A stretch of 64,000 bases of DNA, from contig JAIUPT010000029.1 in NCBI GenBank assembly GCA_022315425.1, forward strand, positions 372,001 through 436,000, read 5' to 3'. The notes under the pieces were generated by a model that was not told where the DNA came from, searched no databases, and saw only the letters and a list, made by a program, of their open reading frames with translations. The translations under genes and the position numbers were made by a program. This document shows, one piece after another, positions 55,189 to 64,000 of the stretch. This DNA is from Pseudevernia furfuracea (lineage: Eukaryota; Ascomycota; Lecanoromycetes; Lecanorales; Parmeliaceae). How positions within the stretch are numbered: the stretch's first letter is position 1; the number at the start of each line of letters is the position of its first letter.

Positions 55189-56447
55189 TCATGCATCTCC
55201 TTCCAGATCTTCCCCCATGACCACTCCAACTCTAAGCCTCCAACCTCCAACTGCATGCCCCAACGCGCTCAACTTGGCCATTACCGCCATTAGACTTGGG
55301 TCCTGGCTTTCCACCCTTACTTTTTCCTTCACGTTCACCTCCTCTCCGCGATAGTGAAAGACTTGATCAAGCTCATCGTGAACAGGTGGCCGAGGACTTA
55401 GGCCGAGACGAGTACGAAGAGAGAGGCCCGTGAGAGATGACTCTGGAGTAGACGGAGGAGCAAGAGTGCGGACGTGCAGGAGAAACGCGGCGTCGGCGAT
55501 GGAGAGATGGAGAGAAAGACTTGGGGGAACAGGGGGCGAGAACGTCTGATTAGAGTAGGGATGTGAGTAAGGCGAATTTTGAAAAAGGAGCTGTAGTGGC
55601 AGTGCTACGAAAACCAATGAGATTTGAGGATAAGGAAGTAAGATGATTCTGTTAAAGGAAATGCGAGATCAGGAAAGCGAGATGGCATACATCTTCAGTC
55701 ATAGCATCTTCCCACCATTTCCCCCCTACTACATCTTCACCCCCTTTGATCGTTTGCTGTGCCTCTTCGATCGTGTCAGCTAATAAGCGTAGCTGGCCAG
55801 ATATGAAAGCCCCATTATGAGGATCACCAGTCCATCTGCTAATGTCGATGATGTCAAGGGCTTGGTTCAAAAGGGTGAGCAGGGAAGTCAGTTGCGGGAG
55901 TGGAAGGGGATTTTGCAAATGAACCGGGTAGGAGGAAAGAGAGCGTGGAGGGGGCAGAGTAGCGAGACGGAGGTTGATGTCCTACATCATGCATAAGCTG
56001 AATTCTCTAGGCGAAAAAGAAGAAGAAGAAAATGTCACATAGAGGAGAAGTCAACTACAGAGAAGGATGCAGGTACTGCAGTCGGCAAAGTATGAAGAGT
56101 AGCCCAACATGAGTGCAATAGAGAGAGAGAAAGCGACTTACTCCTTTGATGATACGAGTGCCAATCCTCGTCACGAAACCTTTGACATTTTCCGACCTCA
56201 ATGATGATAGGGCAAGCGTGGAGCCTGGTTCTTTGGGCGCTAACAAATCGACGCATTCTTGTAATCCACTTTTCAGAGACGCCAAACTCTCTTGCAGCAA
56301 ATTTAGAAGCCATTCAAGCTCGCAAGCCTACAATGCGTCAGTACTCTACATTTTCCCATACTTTTGCTGGTCTTGAGGTACCAGGGAGTTTTCTTCCTCT
56401 ATTATCAGTTGCTCATGGGAGATTGGCGGCCAGACTGCAGCAGACAT
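55189..56447 (-). CDS. RAV2: RAVE-complex subunit RAV2 / Rogdi-like, 314 aa
   Basis: Four exons on the minus strand: 56447-56382, 56327-56142, 55981-55691 and 55590-55189. The introns of 54, 160 and 100 bases are all phase 0. The Rogdi-type layout is visible: N-terminal LEWLLNLLQESLASLKSGLQ (helical), SLRSENVKGFVTRIGTRI, then DINLRLATLPPPRSLS..., a long helix LPLPQLTSLLTLLNQALDII, and the C-terminal beta-rich part TFSPPVPPSLSLHLSIADAA with LHVRTLAPP. Ends in a helix (SLMAVMAKLSALGHAVGGW). Rav2 works with Rav1 and Skp1 to reassemble the vacuolar H+-ATPase. The third acceptor (CACTACAG at 55591) was chosen because the nearer one (AACAG) breaks the frame. Confidence 0.82.
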
Positions 56448-57161
56448 AATGATATTTTTCCTCTTCCTCTAGATACTCTAGATGCCGGATGAGGAAGTTG
56501 TAAGAGGGAATATTGTCGTTTGAAGAGTGTGGACGGGTATGACCGCTACCGTGCATATACCGAGTACCTAGCAACTTTTCTGTACGGATATCTCGGAAAG
56601 AAGCGCTAAGGCGGGTCTTGTTCAAGGCCACCCGTTTTCTGGACTCCAATTTTGGGAGACTTGAGAATCAATGCCTCTAGGCCGTTGATCCTTTTTCAGT
56701 CCAATACGAGCATCTAGACATTTGAAAGCTCATAAATGGGACCTCGCTGACGCCAAATGTACTTCAGGTCTCAAGAAGTTTGACGTATGGATGACGGAGG
56801 TAAAAGCAGCGGATAGGCCGGGATATTGGGGCAACAGAACAGGGAAATTACGTTGGCTTAGCTCAAAGGTATAATCTGCCAACGTGACCAATTCAAACTT
56901 CGCGGTTGACACTAGCAACTACGTCAGCCACAGCTAGCATTAGCAAGTAACAATGCGCCTCTCAATATTAATGCTTCTGCCCACTGCCCTCCTTCAATCC
57001 GACCTCACCTCTAACTAACCATCTTTGACTTCCTTTGTCCTCTCTACTCTGGTGACCGGGACGTTTGCGCGTCAATCAACGACTGAGTCCCCATCGTCAA
57101 TGCTTGCCTTCTAACATTCAAAATAAAATCGCAGGATAGCCCTCCGTAAACATTCGCCAAC
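56448..57161. other. Intergenic between divergent genes, no supported gene
   Basis: About 710 bases separating the start codons of RAV2 and the SUR7-like gene. It must hold both promoters. Pyrimidine-rich leaders near 56.98-57.1 kb. Confidence 0.5.
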
Positions 57162-58122
57162 ATGTCACCAAGTGAGCTCCTTTTCATCCAATATGCACGA
57201 GATAACCAGACACTGATGCTCGATGAATGCTAGGAGCACCTCTCGCGCTTGTCTCTCTCGTCCTGATCGCAGGAGCTCTTCTTCTCATGCTACTGGTTGT
57301 CATTGGTGGTGCTGTTGACAAAAATCCAACCAATCAATTTTACTTCCTCCAGGCCGACACTTCTGCCATCCCAGGCGCTCCGGCTACCTCCAGGTGGACT
57401 TTTTGGAATACGTGCGGTGATACCAATGGGCGCAATGTTTGCCCACACGTACATCCAGCATATGCATTCGATCCCCAGAAGAACTTTGGCACCACCACGG
57501 GAGTGCCGGCTTCTCTCGTCCAGCAGTAGGCCATCTCATGCATCCAATCGATTGGCAAAGTACTAATCATCTGTGCAACAGCTCCGACAGGTATTATCTA
57601 GAAACGCGCTTCATGTTCGCCTTTGAGTTCATCGCCCTCTTCTTCTCTGCTTGCGCCCTCGTTCTTGGTCTTCTTGCCTTGTGCAGTCGCGTTGGCAGCT
57701 TCCTAACCAGTGCGCTCTGCTCGGTTGGCCTCTTCTTTCAGACCATCACTGCCGCCTTGATGACGTGAGCCATCTTCACCTTGCTGCCTTCCTTTTCATG
57801 ACTTGGTACGCTTACACCACATAGTGCTGCGTTCGTGCAAGGCCGCAACGCATTCAAATCCGCCGGCACAACCGCAACGCTTGGGAAATATAATTTCGGC
57901 TTCATGTGGGCAGCCGTTGCATGTCTCTTCCTCGCTATGGTCTTCCTTTGCGTGGGCGGCGCAACGTCTAGTTCAGGTGGTAGGAAAAAGTCAGGAGGAG
58001 GGCGATTCGGAAGGAAACAGAAGAGCTCAAGGAACCGGGGTAGCTTCATCGATAAGGAGACGGCAGTTGATGGTACCGATGGCGTCGATGGTGACCGGTC
58101 ATCGTTTGTCCGCGGCGCATAG
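57162..58122 (+). CDS. SUR7/PalI-family tetraspan plasma-membrane protein, 260 aa
   Basis: Four exons: 57162-57171 (10 bases), 57234-57525, 57582-57764 and 57825-58122. The second intron has a perfect TACTAAT branch site (57561) and joins SLVQ(H) to SDRYYLETRFMFAFEF. Four hydrophobic helices: ~6-28 (LALVSLVLIAGALLLMLLVV), and after the extracellular loop FMFAFEFIALFFSACALVLGL, GSFLTSALCSVGLFFQTITA and FMWAAVACLFLAMVFLC. The loop holds the SUR7-type W..WNTC.......C motif (SRWTFWNTCGD...NVC). The C-terminal tail is basic and cytoplasmic (GGRKKSGGGRFGRKQK). SUR7 proteins mark eisosome/MCC membrane patches and affect wall integrity. Member identity within the family is not resolved. Confidence 0.88.
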
Positions 58123-58613
58123 GTCAAGAGCGTGGTTAACGACGATCCAGAGGGAAAAAGGGGGGAAGTCCGTGGTGGATCAATGGAGAGAATGTTGGTT
58201 GCTGCGATGATATCCATTCCGTCGGTATTTACCAAGCACATCATGTGGCGATGGAGCGTTCTATGGCGTTGGAAGCTATCGCTAGTGGTGGTAATCTGGA
58301 CAGTGTGATTTGCTTTTACAAGGCACTCACTTATATTACTAATGTTCTAATTGTACAAGTACCACGATAACTGTCTTCTCTCACAAAGTAGTGAAGGTTC
58401 ATTTGCATGTAGTCTCCACAAGCAACTTGATCAAAGTCGATACTTTGCCCAAGCAGCGAAGAGCAAATTCAGTATCCATACGCTAGTGATCGCTAGCGCG
58501 TAATGTACTGTATATCACCGAACTTCTTCGATCATAATAATCTGGTCTCCAAACGTAGCTCTGTCGACGACGATTCTGTAACTGAGATATCACAACATCA
58601 TCAAAGTATAGCC
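58123..58613. other. Intergenic, no supported gene
   Basis: About 490 bases; 3' region of the SUR7-like gene and promoter of the next. Nothing was recognised. Confidence 0.5.
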
Positions 58614-59409
58614 ATGACAGAAGTTCAACAGCCCCCTCTGAACTGGGAGGCTTCGGCAACGGCTACACATCCGCAAGTCTCCTCGTCTTTGCCCTCCGAG
58701 GTCGAGGCATGTCTTAAGAATGCTAGATTTGTACGCGCCGTGGCCTCTACAGCCTTCGAAATATTCTGACTATCTGCCACAGCTACACCTCGCAACATGC
58801 GATGCTATGTTTCCTCACATCTCTCTCATGAACTATACATACCTCCCATCCACGCCATTCAATCCCAACCCTGTCATCATCATGACTACAAATCCATCTT
58901 CGAAGAAAACCTTGAATCTGATAAACAACCCTCGAGTCTCTCTGCTCGTCCACGACTGGGTCTCTCATCGACCTCCCACTCGAAACCCGGACCCCACTCG
59001 AGAAGGTTCCCCTCCACCTCAAGCAACACGCTCGAGCCTCGCCAGTTTATTGCTGAACATGAATACGAGTGCCTTGAGCAGCATCAGTGCTACCATCAAC
59101 GGTGAAGCTAGGATGGTAGGACAAGGAAGTGAAGAAGAGAAGTGGTGCAAAGAAAAGCATCTCGACAACAACACTTTCGGGGATCAGGCCAGAGAAGAGC
59201 ATGGATTCTTCGGGTCGACACCACACGCACAGACTGAAGGTGATGGCGGAGCAAGCTGTTATATTGAAGGAGAGGAGGTCCGGGTCGTTCTCGTGGATGT
59301 AAAGGAAGGACGAATAGCAGATTGGAAGGGGGGAGTGAAAGACTGGAGTCTTGTCCCTGAAGAGAGGGATGGTAGAGGCAGACAAGGGCTGGTCAACGGC
59401 GTTTCCTGA
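58614..59409 (+). CDS. Pyridoxamine-5'-phosphate-oxidase-like FMN protein, 247 aa
   Basis: Two exons, 58614-58730 and 58783-59409. The 52-base GTACGC...CACAG intron (phase 0) joins LKNARF to LHLATCDAMFPHISLM. The PNPOx split-barrel fold is suggested by the opening helix (LPSEVEACLKNARFLHLAT), P.ISLMNYTYLP, VIIMTTNPSSKKTLNLINNPRVSLLVHDW (FMN phosphate-binding and strand) and a later INGEARMV...EEEKW segment. Similar fungal proteins (yeast YLR456W/YPR172W type) are annotated as flavin-binding but their substrate is unknown. A Ser/Pro/Arg-rich loop (~100-125) is an insertion. Confidence 0.78.
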
Positions 59410-59682
59410 ATCATGGGATTTACAAATGCATAGCTACAGGCGTTTGTTCATGCTCAGGGTTAGCCCATATATCACTTTATCGCCGGAACCGGAACCGTTA
59501 GGAAACAGCCGGACCCGGGCAGCCGGGGACGTCACTCGGCAGAAATAAGTCTTGGCGTCGCGTCAACCTTGAATGGGATCCCGCGCGCCCAGAGCTTTTA
59601 TTTCCTTCACCACTTGCTTTTTGAGCTCCCTGAAATATTGTAAGAGCTTGCGTTGTTCAACAGTCCAGGATCGGTAGTTAAG

Positions 59683-61274
59683 ATGGTTTACATTCGTCAG
59701 AAGAAGTTGGAACGTTTACACGACTACAAATACGCAGGAGTTGACCACTCCTTGACATCGAAATACGTGCTCAAGCCCTTCTACAACAATGTTGTTATTA
59801 AGTGCTTCCCCATGTCTATGGCGTAAGATTTTCCAGGCTGTGAGACGAGACATGAACATACCGCTGACGTTCTCAGGCCAAATGCCGTGAGTCCATGAAA
59901 ACGAGTCTCTTTCTAACGTTCACTTATGGCGGCGCTTGCTCAGATCACCCTGTCCGGCTTCAGCTTCGTCGTCCTCAACTTCCTGACCTTGCTTTGGTAC
60001 AATCCAAGCCTCGATCAGGATATGCCCCGCTGGGTGTACGCCTCCTGGTCCATTGGACTGTTCCTATATCAGACCTTTGACGCAGTGGATGGCACACAAG
60101 CGTACGTGAAGACGTTTGATGCAGGGCTCTAGGAGGTACTGATGCTAGGACCTTAGACGGAGAACGCACCAAAGTGGGCCTCTTGGAGAGTTGTTTGATC
60201 ACGGTACGTTCAACGGGGAAATTCGAAGCTCGGTCAAGGAAGGCTGATCTTGCGGTCCAGGTGTGGATGCATGCAACACAGTTCTAGAAGTACTTCTTTT
60301 TGCAGCCGCTATGAACCTAGGTCAGAGCTGGTCTACCATTCTGACATTATTTGGCTGTAAGCATTTCTCTGCAAATCTGACCCGCGCTCTTCTCTGATCT
60401 GCCTTAGCGACTCTCACGTTCTACATACAAACGTGGGATGAATACTATACAGAGACCCTTACACTGGGCATCGTATCTGGACCCGTCGAAGGCATCTTGA
60501 CACTTTGTATTGTGTATGCAGTTACTGCTGTAAAGGGAGGAGGCAGCTTCTGGCAACAATCCTTGCTTGAATCCGTAGGGGTTGCGAAACATGGAATCAT
60601 CCCCGACTACCTTTATGAAATGCCCTGGAATCAGTGGTACATGGTATACGGAGGTATCGTGCTGGTTGCGAACACTGTACAAAGGTAAGTCTTTCGTCTC
60701 GCATCAGCTATTCTATGCTGACGGTGGGTGCATAGCATCTTGCATGTCATGGATGTACAGCGCGAACGAAAGCAGTCCGCGACAAAGCCTCTATATGGAC
60801 TTGCTCCCTTCTTCGTCGCTTCAGCCCATGTCGCCACGTACCTCTACCTCCAGCCGGTTATCCTTAACTATCATCTTGTACCCTTCGTCTTCTATGCTGG
60901 CTTGCTTAATGCATACTCAGTTGGTCGAATGATCGTGACACATCTGACCAAGGATCCCGAGTTCCCCATGCACAACGTCCTTACGTTCCCTTTGGGCCTT
61001 GCAGTGGTCGACTCACTGGGACCGACATTGGGACTCTGGCCAAGCGCCTTGGGATCCGGGACGTATCAGATCGCTTTTGTCTTCATGCTGATGGGCCTGA
61101 GTTTTGGTGTCTATGGCAGCTTCGTTGTAAGTCCTCCTGTGCAAACTACGATTCACAAGTCTGATTGTTCGTAAGCATGACGTTATCACTACGATTTGTG
61201 ATTACCTTGATATATGGTGTTTGACCATCAAGCATCCATACAACGAGGAGGAAGAGTCAAAGAAGGCGAAGTAG
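59683..61274 (+). CDS. EPT1: Choline/ethanolamine phosphotransferase (EPT1/CPT1), 405 aa
   Basis: Eight exons: 59683-59822, 59877-59886 (10 bases), 59944-60101, 60157-60203, 60261-60356, 60408-60684, 60736-61126 and 61176-61274. All junctions keep frame and total 406 codons. The CDP-alcohol phosphotransferase motif DG..AR........G...D...D is built across exons 3-5: DGTQA|RRTHQSGPLGELFDH|GVDACNT, all catalytic residues present. The N-terminus MVYIRQKKLERLHDYKYAGVD...LKPFYN is characteristic. Several hydrophobic helices follow (about seven) with a C-terminal acidic/basic tail (HPYNEEEESKKAK). Transfers phosphocholine or phosphoethanolamine from the CDP form to diacylglycerol in ER/Golgi membranes. 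Choline versus ethanolamine preference cannot be read here. Confidence 0.93.
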
Positions 61275-61524
61275 GGAGAGGCATCCTGGGCATGTCTTGC
61301 CGAGTAACATTTCATATGGGGATTGACTTAGTGTCGGGTTTGCGTTTACAATACTTGCATATGATACCAAAGCACGATTATCATTTCCGGCCGATTTTAG
61401 TATGCACCACGAGGCCTTTTCTATTTAGGTTCTACAGATCTAGCAATCCGATCCTTTTGACACCGTTATCTCGATGCACCATGAACGCCCGCCGCTATGC
61501 TGGAAATCCAAATCCTTCTTCGTC
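61275..61524. other. Spacer between convergent EPT1 and FSH1-like genes
   Basis: 250 bases holding both 3' untranslated regions; no gene. Confidence 0.6.
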
Positions 61525-62658
61525 TCAAACAGGGACATCCATATCCTCGACCCGCTCCTCCTCCTGATCCTCTTTCTCCCCCTCGCCCTCTCCCTCCATA
61601 CATTGCTTCACAAATCCCACAACAGCATCCAACCACGGTTTCTGACTCGGCACGAAATGCCCCCCCGGATGCACCACCACCCTCCCCTCCCCGCCCTCGC
61701 AGACCCCCACCAACTGCATCCCCCTGACCGCATCCACCACCCCATCCACCCGCCCCAACACATGCAACACCCGCGTCCGCACCCGCGGCTCATAGAACCC
61801 CGCGTACAAACCCCCCGGCGCCCGGAACCCCCCATAGCAGACGGCGAACCGGAGCGGGCCCTGCACGAAGCCGTCGACGGCGCCGAGGAAGCAGTCGGGG
61901 AACGGCACCCCCCCACCCGCCGCCGCCCGGTCAAAGGCCTCCCGCCGCGCCCGCCCCCCTTCCAGCAGGCTCGCCACCATGGCCGCCGCCGCCGCCCCCT
62001 GGCTGAAGCCCACCACCCCGTCGAAGGGCCCCTCGGCGCGGATGCACTCCGCGATCCGCGAGAGCCCGTTCTCGAGGCCCTCGTACACCACCTCCGTGTC
62101 GCCCGTCTCCTGGCCCTGCCCGTCGCGGAGGGTGCGGTCTTTTCGCCGCCACCAGCCGTAGGCTTCGGGGGCTTCTCCTTCTTCTTCTCCTTCTTCTTCG
62201 TCGGGGTGGTGGTGGTGGTTGTTGTTGCTGCTGCTGTTGCTGTTGGAGCCGGGGATGTCGGCGGGGCTCAGTCGGTGCGGGGCGGCGGGGTAGGAGAGGT
62301 GGAGGGCCGGGTAGGGTTTGGCGAGGGCTTTGGCGAGGGCGCGGGTTTTGGCGCGGAAGAGGGCCGGGGTTTGGGTGTAGCCGTGGAGCATGAGGATGCG
62401 GAGGGGTGGTGGCGGCGGGGCGGGAGGTGGGGGGGGCATGGCTGCGCTGAGGGGGGTTCCGGTGATGGGGAGGGAAGTGGGGTGGAGAGATGGAAGAGTT
62501 GGGGGTGTGGGAATGGCGGAAGGGTGCGGACTGCGGAGGGGCCTCTTTTTTTTTCTTCTTTTGCCGGCACTACTGTACTCGAAGCGACGGGCTGAGACCG
62601 TCGGAGCCATCTCAAGCTTGCAAAAATGTTGTCCCCTAGCCCGCGCCCCCCAGCACAT
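61525..62658 (-). CDS. FSH1-type serine hydrolase (alpha/beta fold), up to 377 aa
   Basis: Single exon, very GC-rich. The first ATG (62658) adds ~73 residues of unconserved basic/Pro-rich sequence. The ATG at residue 74 (MPPPPPAPPP) or residue 17 may be the true start. Catalytic fold: LRILMLHGYTQTPALFRAKT (oxyanion loop), nucleophile elbow GFSQGAAAAAMVAS (Ser), FAVCYGGF, VLHVLGRVDGVVD (Asp) and VVHPGGHFVP (His). This is the FSH (family of serine hydrolases) pattern, related to yeast Fsh1 and human OVCA2. A low-complexity insertion (Asn/Ser, His, then Asp/Glu) lies between the first strand and the catalytic serine. Substrate unknown, probably an ester. Confidence 0.88.
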   Translation of the reverse strand: MCWGARARGQHFCKLEMAPTVSARRFEYSSAGKRRKKKRPLRSPHPSAIPTPPTLPSLHPTSLPITGTPLSAAMPPPPPAPPPPPLRILMLHGYTQTPALFRAKTRALAKALAKPYPALHLSYPAAPHRLSPADIPGSNSNSSSNNNHHHHPDEEEGEEEGEAPEAYGWWRRKDRTLRDGQGQETGDTEVVYEGLENGLSRIAECIRAEGPFDGVVGFSQGAAAAAMVASLLEGGRARREAFDRAAAGGGVPFPDCFLGAVDGFVQGPLRFAVCYGGFRAPGGLYAGFYEPRVRTRVLHVLGRVDGVVDAVRGMQLVGVCEGGEGRVVVHPGGHFVPSQKPWLDAVVGFVKQCMEGEGEGEKEDQEEERVEDMDVPV

Positions 62659-63028
62659 ATTATTCCAGGGCTGTAAGTCACCCAGCCTTATGGCTCTGAA
62701 GCTGCAAGGTACACCTCGACGAGTAGAAAGGCTGTTCGATACAACAGCTTGCTATTTATTCGACTTGCAGAAGTAACTTTCAAGGCCCCTGATATTAATG
62801 TACATCGTGCCCTATACTTTGACAACAGAAGTGCTGCTGCGTAAGACCAAAATCTTGTGGCTAGGTTGTAAACAATGAGGACTTGCCACCTGCTGGAATA
62901 ATTGGTTTAGTGGCGCCGGGCGGTAGGAATTTATTTAGATATAACGCCCATGAATGGGGTGAGACTTTTCTCTACAAGATATACTCGCTTTTAGAGGAGA
63001 CTTGGGACAGAACGAATCGGTCCAAGTT
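62659..63028. other. Intergenic, no supported gene
   Basis: 370 bases between the FSH1-like 5' end and the threonine synthase 3' end. Nothing was recognised. Confidence 0.5.
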
Positions 63029-63944
63029 CTATAAAGCCGACCTGTTGGCCTCCAACTCCTTTCTCACCTCCTCAACAATAACCCTCCTTACCGCATCCAA
63101 CCCGTCGCTCTTCTTCACATGCGTAACCCTCCTTGGTAGGTCCTCTAGTCCCACGAATTGCGGCGGTAGCACATCCTTGAAATGGAACCCCTCCTCTTCG
63201 CCCAGCGCCATCTCCACAGCACGACTGAATTTAGCAGGATGCGCCGTCGCAAGGGCTACATGATGCACGCCTTGCGCCTCTTTTGCTGATTGCAAGGCAG
63301 CGCTGATACCGATTGCGGAATGGGGATCAAGGATGTAGCCTTTATCTCCTGGCGTGCCCGGCCATTTGTATACGTTGCGGATTGTGGATATTATCTCCTG
63401 GTCCGAGACTCGCTCTGATGCGAAGTCCTTTTTTGCTGCGTCGAGGATTTCTCGATCGACGCTGAAGCCCCCTTTTATCTTAAGGTCATTCTGCCACTCC
63501 TTGACTTTCTCTCCTGCTGCTTTCCTCCTCCTATCCACGCTCAATGCGTCCTTGCTCTGCACTTCAAATGCCAAGAACCATAGCAGTCGCTCAAAATTAG
63601 AACTCACTAAGATATCCATTGCTGGACTCAATGTCTCCTTGACCCCCTCCGGATGTGCTTTCGCACCATCTTCCTCGATCCCGCCCTGTGCTTCCTTACC
63701 ATGGACGGGATGTTTCTCGTATGTCCCCGTCTGCCAGAAGCGGTGTAGAATATCGTTTTCATTTGTTGCAACAACGAGCTTCTGTATGGGCAAGCCCATA
63801 CGTTTGGCGAAGTAGCCGGCTAATATGTCACCAAAATTTCCCGTGGGCGTGACGAAGCGAATGATGTCTTTGGAAGGATCGAAGGAGGCTGAGCGGATAA
63901 GCGAGAATAATGACGCGAAGTAGTACGTTATTTGTGCGAGAATT
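63029..63944 (-). CDS. THR4: Threonine synthase, 3' exon (rest outside window)
   Basis: Minus-strand exon of ~305 codons beginning after a TATCAG acceptor at 63945; the bases to the right edge are intron without a visible donor. Starts (R)ILAQITYYFASLF, then RFVTPTGNFGDILAGYFAKRMGLP, whose GNFGD loop binds the PLP phosphate. Next come VVATNENDILHRFWQTG, PAMDILVSSNFERLLW, DPHSAIG and HHVALATAHPAKFS. This is the fungal-type threonine synthase C-terminal two thirds; the PLP lysine lies in the missing N-terminal part. Converts O-phosphohomoserine to threonine. Stop at 63029. Confidence 0.93.
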
Positions 63945-64000
63945 CTGATAAAGACTTAGGATAACGTTATAGGAGTCTTTGCCGGATAATTAGACGACTT
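63945..64000 (-). other. THR4: Intron of threonine synthase running off the window
   Basis: Ends in TATCAG at 63945 on the minus strand. The exon's leading single base completes an Arg codon (AG|A), which fits the family's WARILAQ sequence. The donor is outside the window. Confidence 0.6.

Overview
The window looks like nuclear DNA of a filamentous ascomycete (Pezizomycotina). It has short introns of about 50-160 bases with GT...AG ends and TACTAAT-like branch sites. It encodes several heterokaryon-incompatibility (HET) proteins and fungal-type secreted and GPI proteins. It also holds an AT-rich island with transition-dominated repeats, the usual signature of repeat-induced point mutation (RIP). 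The order or genus cannot be fixed from the sequence alone.

Layout. 0-11 kb: the 3' end of a secreted Cys-rich protein, two intact HET-domain genes (1.7-3.7 kb minus, 4.6-7.2 kb plus), and two membrane-protein genes, the second cut short at the edge of the AT-rich island. 11.3-17.2 kb: the RIP island, with a 268-bp LTR present twice (one copy a solo LTR with a GTTTT target duplication), a pair of inverted ~190-bp repeats 1.8 kb apart, and degenerate tandem repeats. 17.4-26 kb: a Gemin2/SIP1-like gene, an ABM-barrel-like protein, a 906-residue kinase-TPR protein, and two decayed HET genes flanking the latter. 26.5-31 kb: ribosomal protein eS27, then a 1.4-kb low-complexity zone centred on 67 perfect CAA repeats, then an LRR protein. 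32-40 kb: small secreted, membrane and GPI-type proteins (one frameshifted), an F-box-like protein and microsatellites.

41.7-64 kb is mostly conserved housekeeping: SSZ1 (ribosome-associated Hsp70) divergent from RRP40 (exosome), a protein with two Cys4 repeats, RSM22 divergent from lipoyl synthase (two mitochondrial proteins sharing 186 bp), RAV2/Rogdi (V-ATPase assembly), a SUR7-family protein, a PNPOx-like flavoprotein, EPT1/CPT1 (phospholipid synthesis; 8 exons, one of 10 bases), an FSH1-type serine hydrolase and the 3' part of threonine synthase. A Helo-like/ankyrin-type pseudogene at 52.3-54.5 kb carries CAG-to-TAG stops.

Functionally, the left 26 kb reads as a rapidly evolving self/non-self recognition neighbourhood: two intact and two broken HET genes plus a kinase-TPR receptor-like gene around a RIP-mutated transposon island. 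The right third is stable core genome. Spliced models were built by hand from reading frame, splice sites and family motifs; no similarity search was run.
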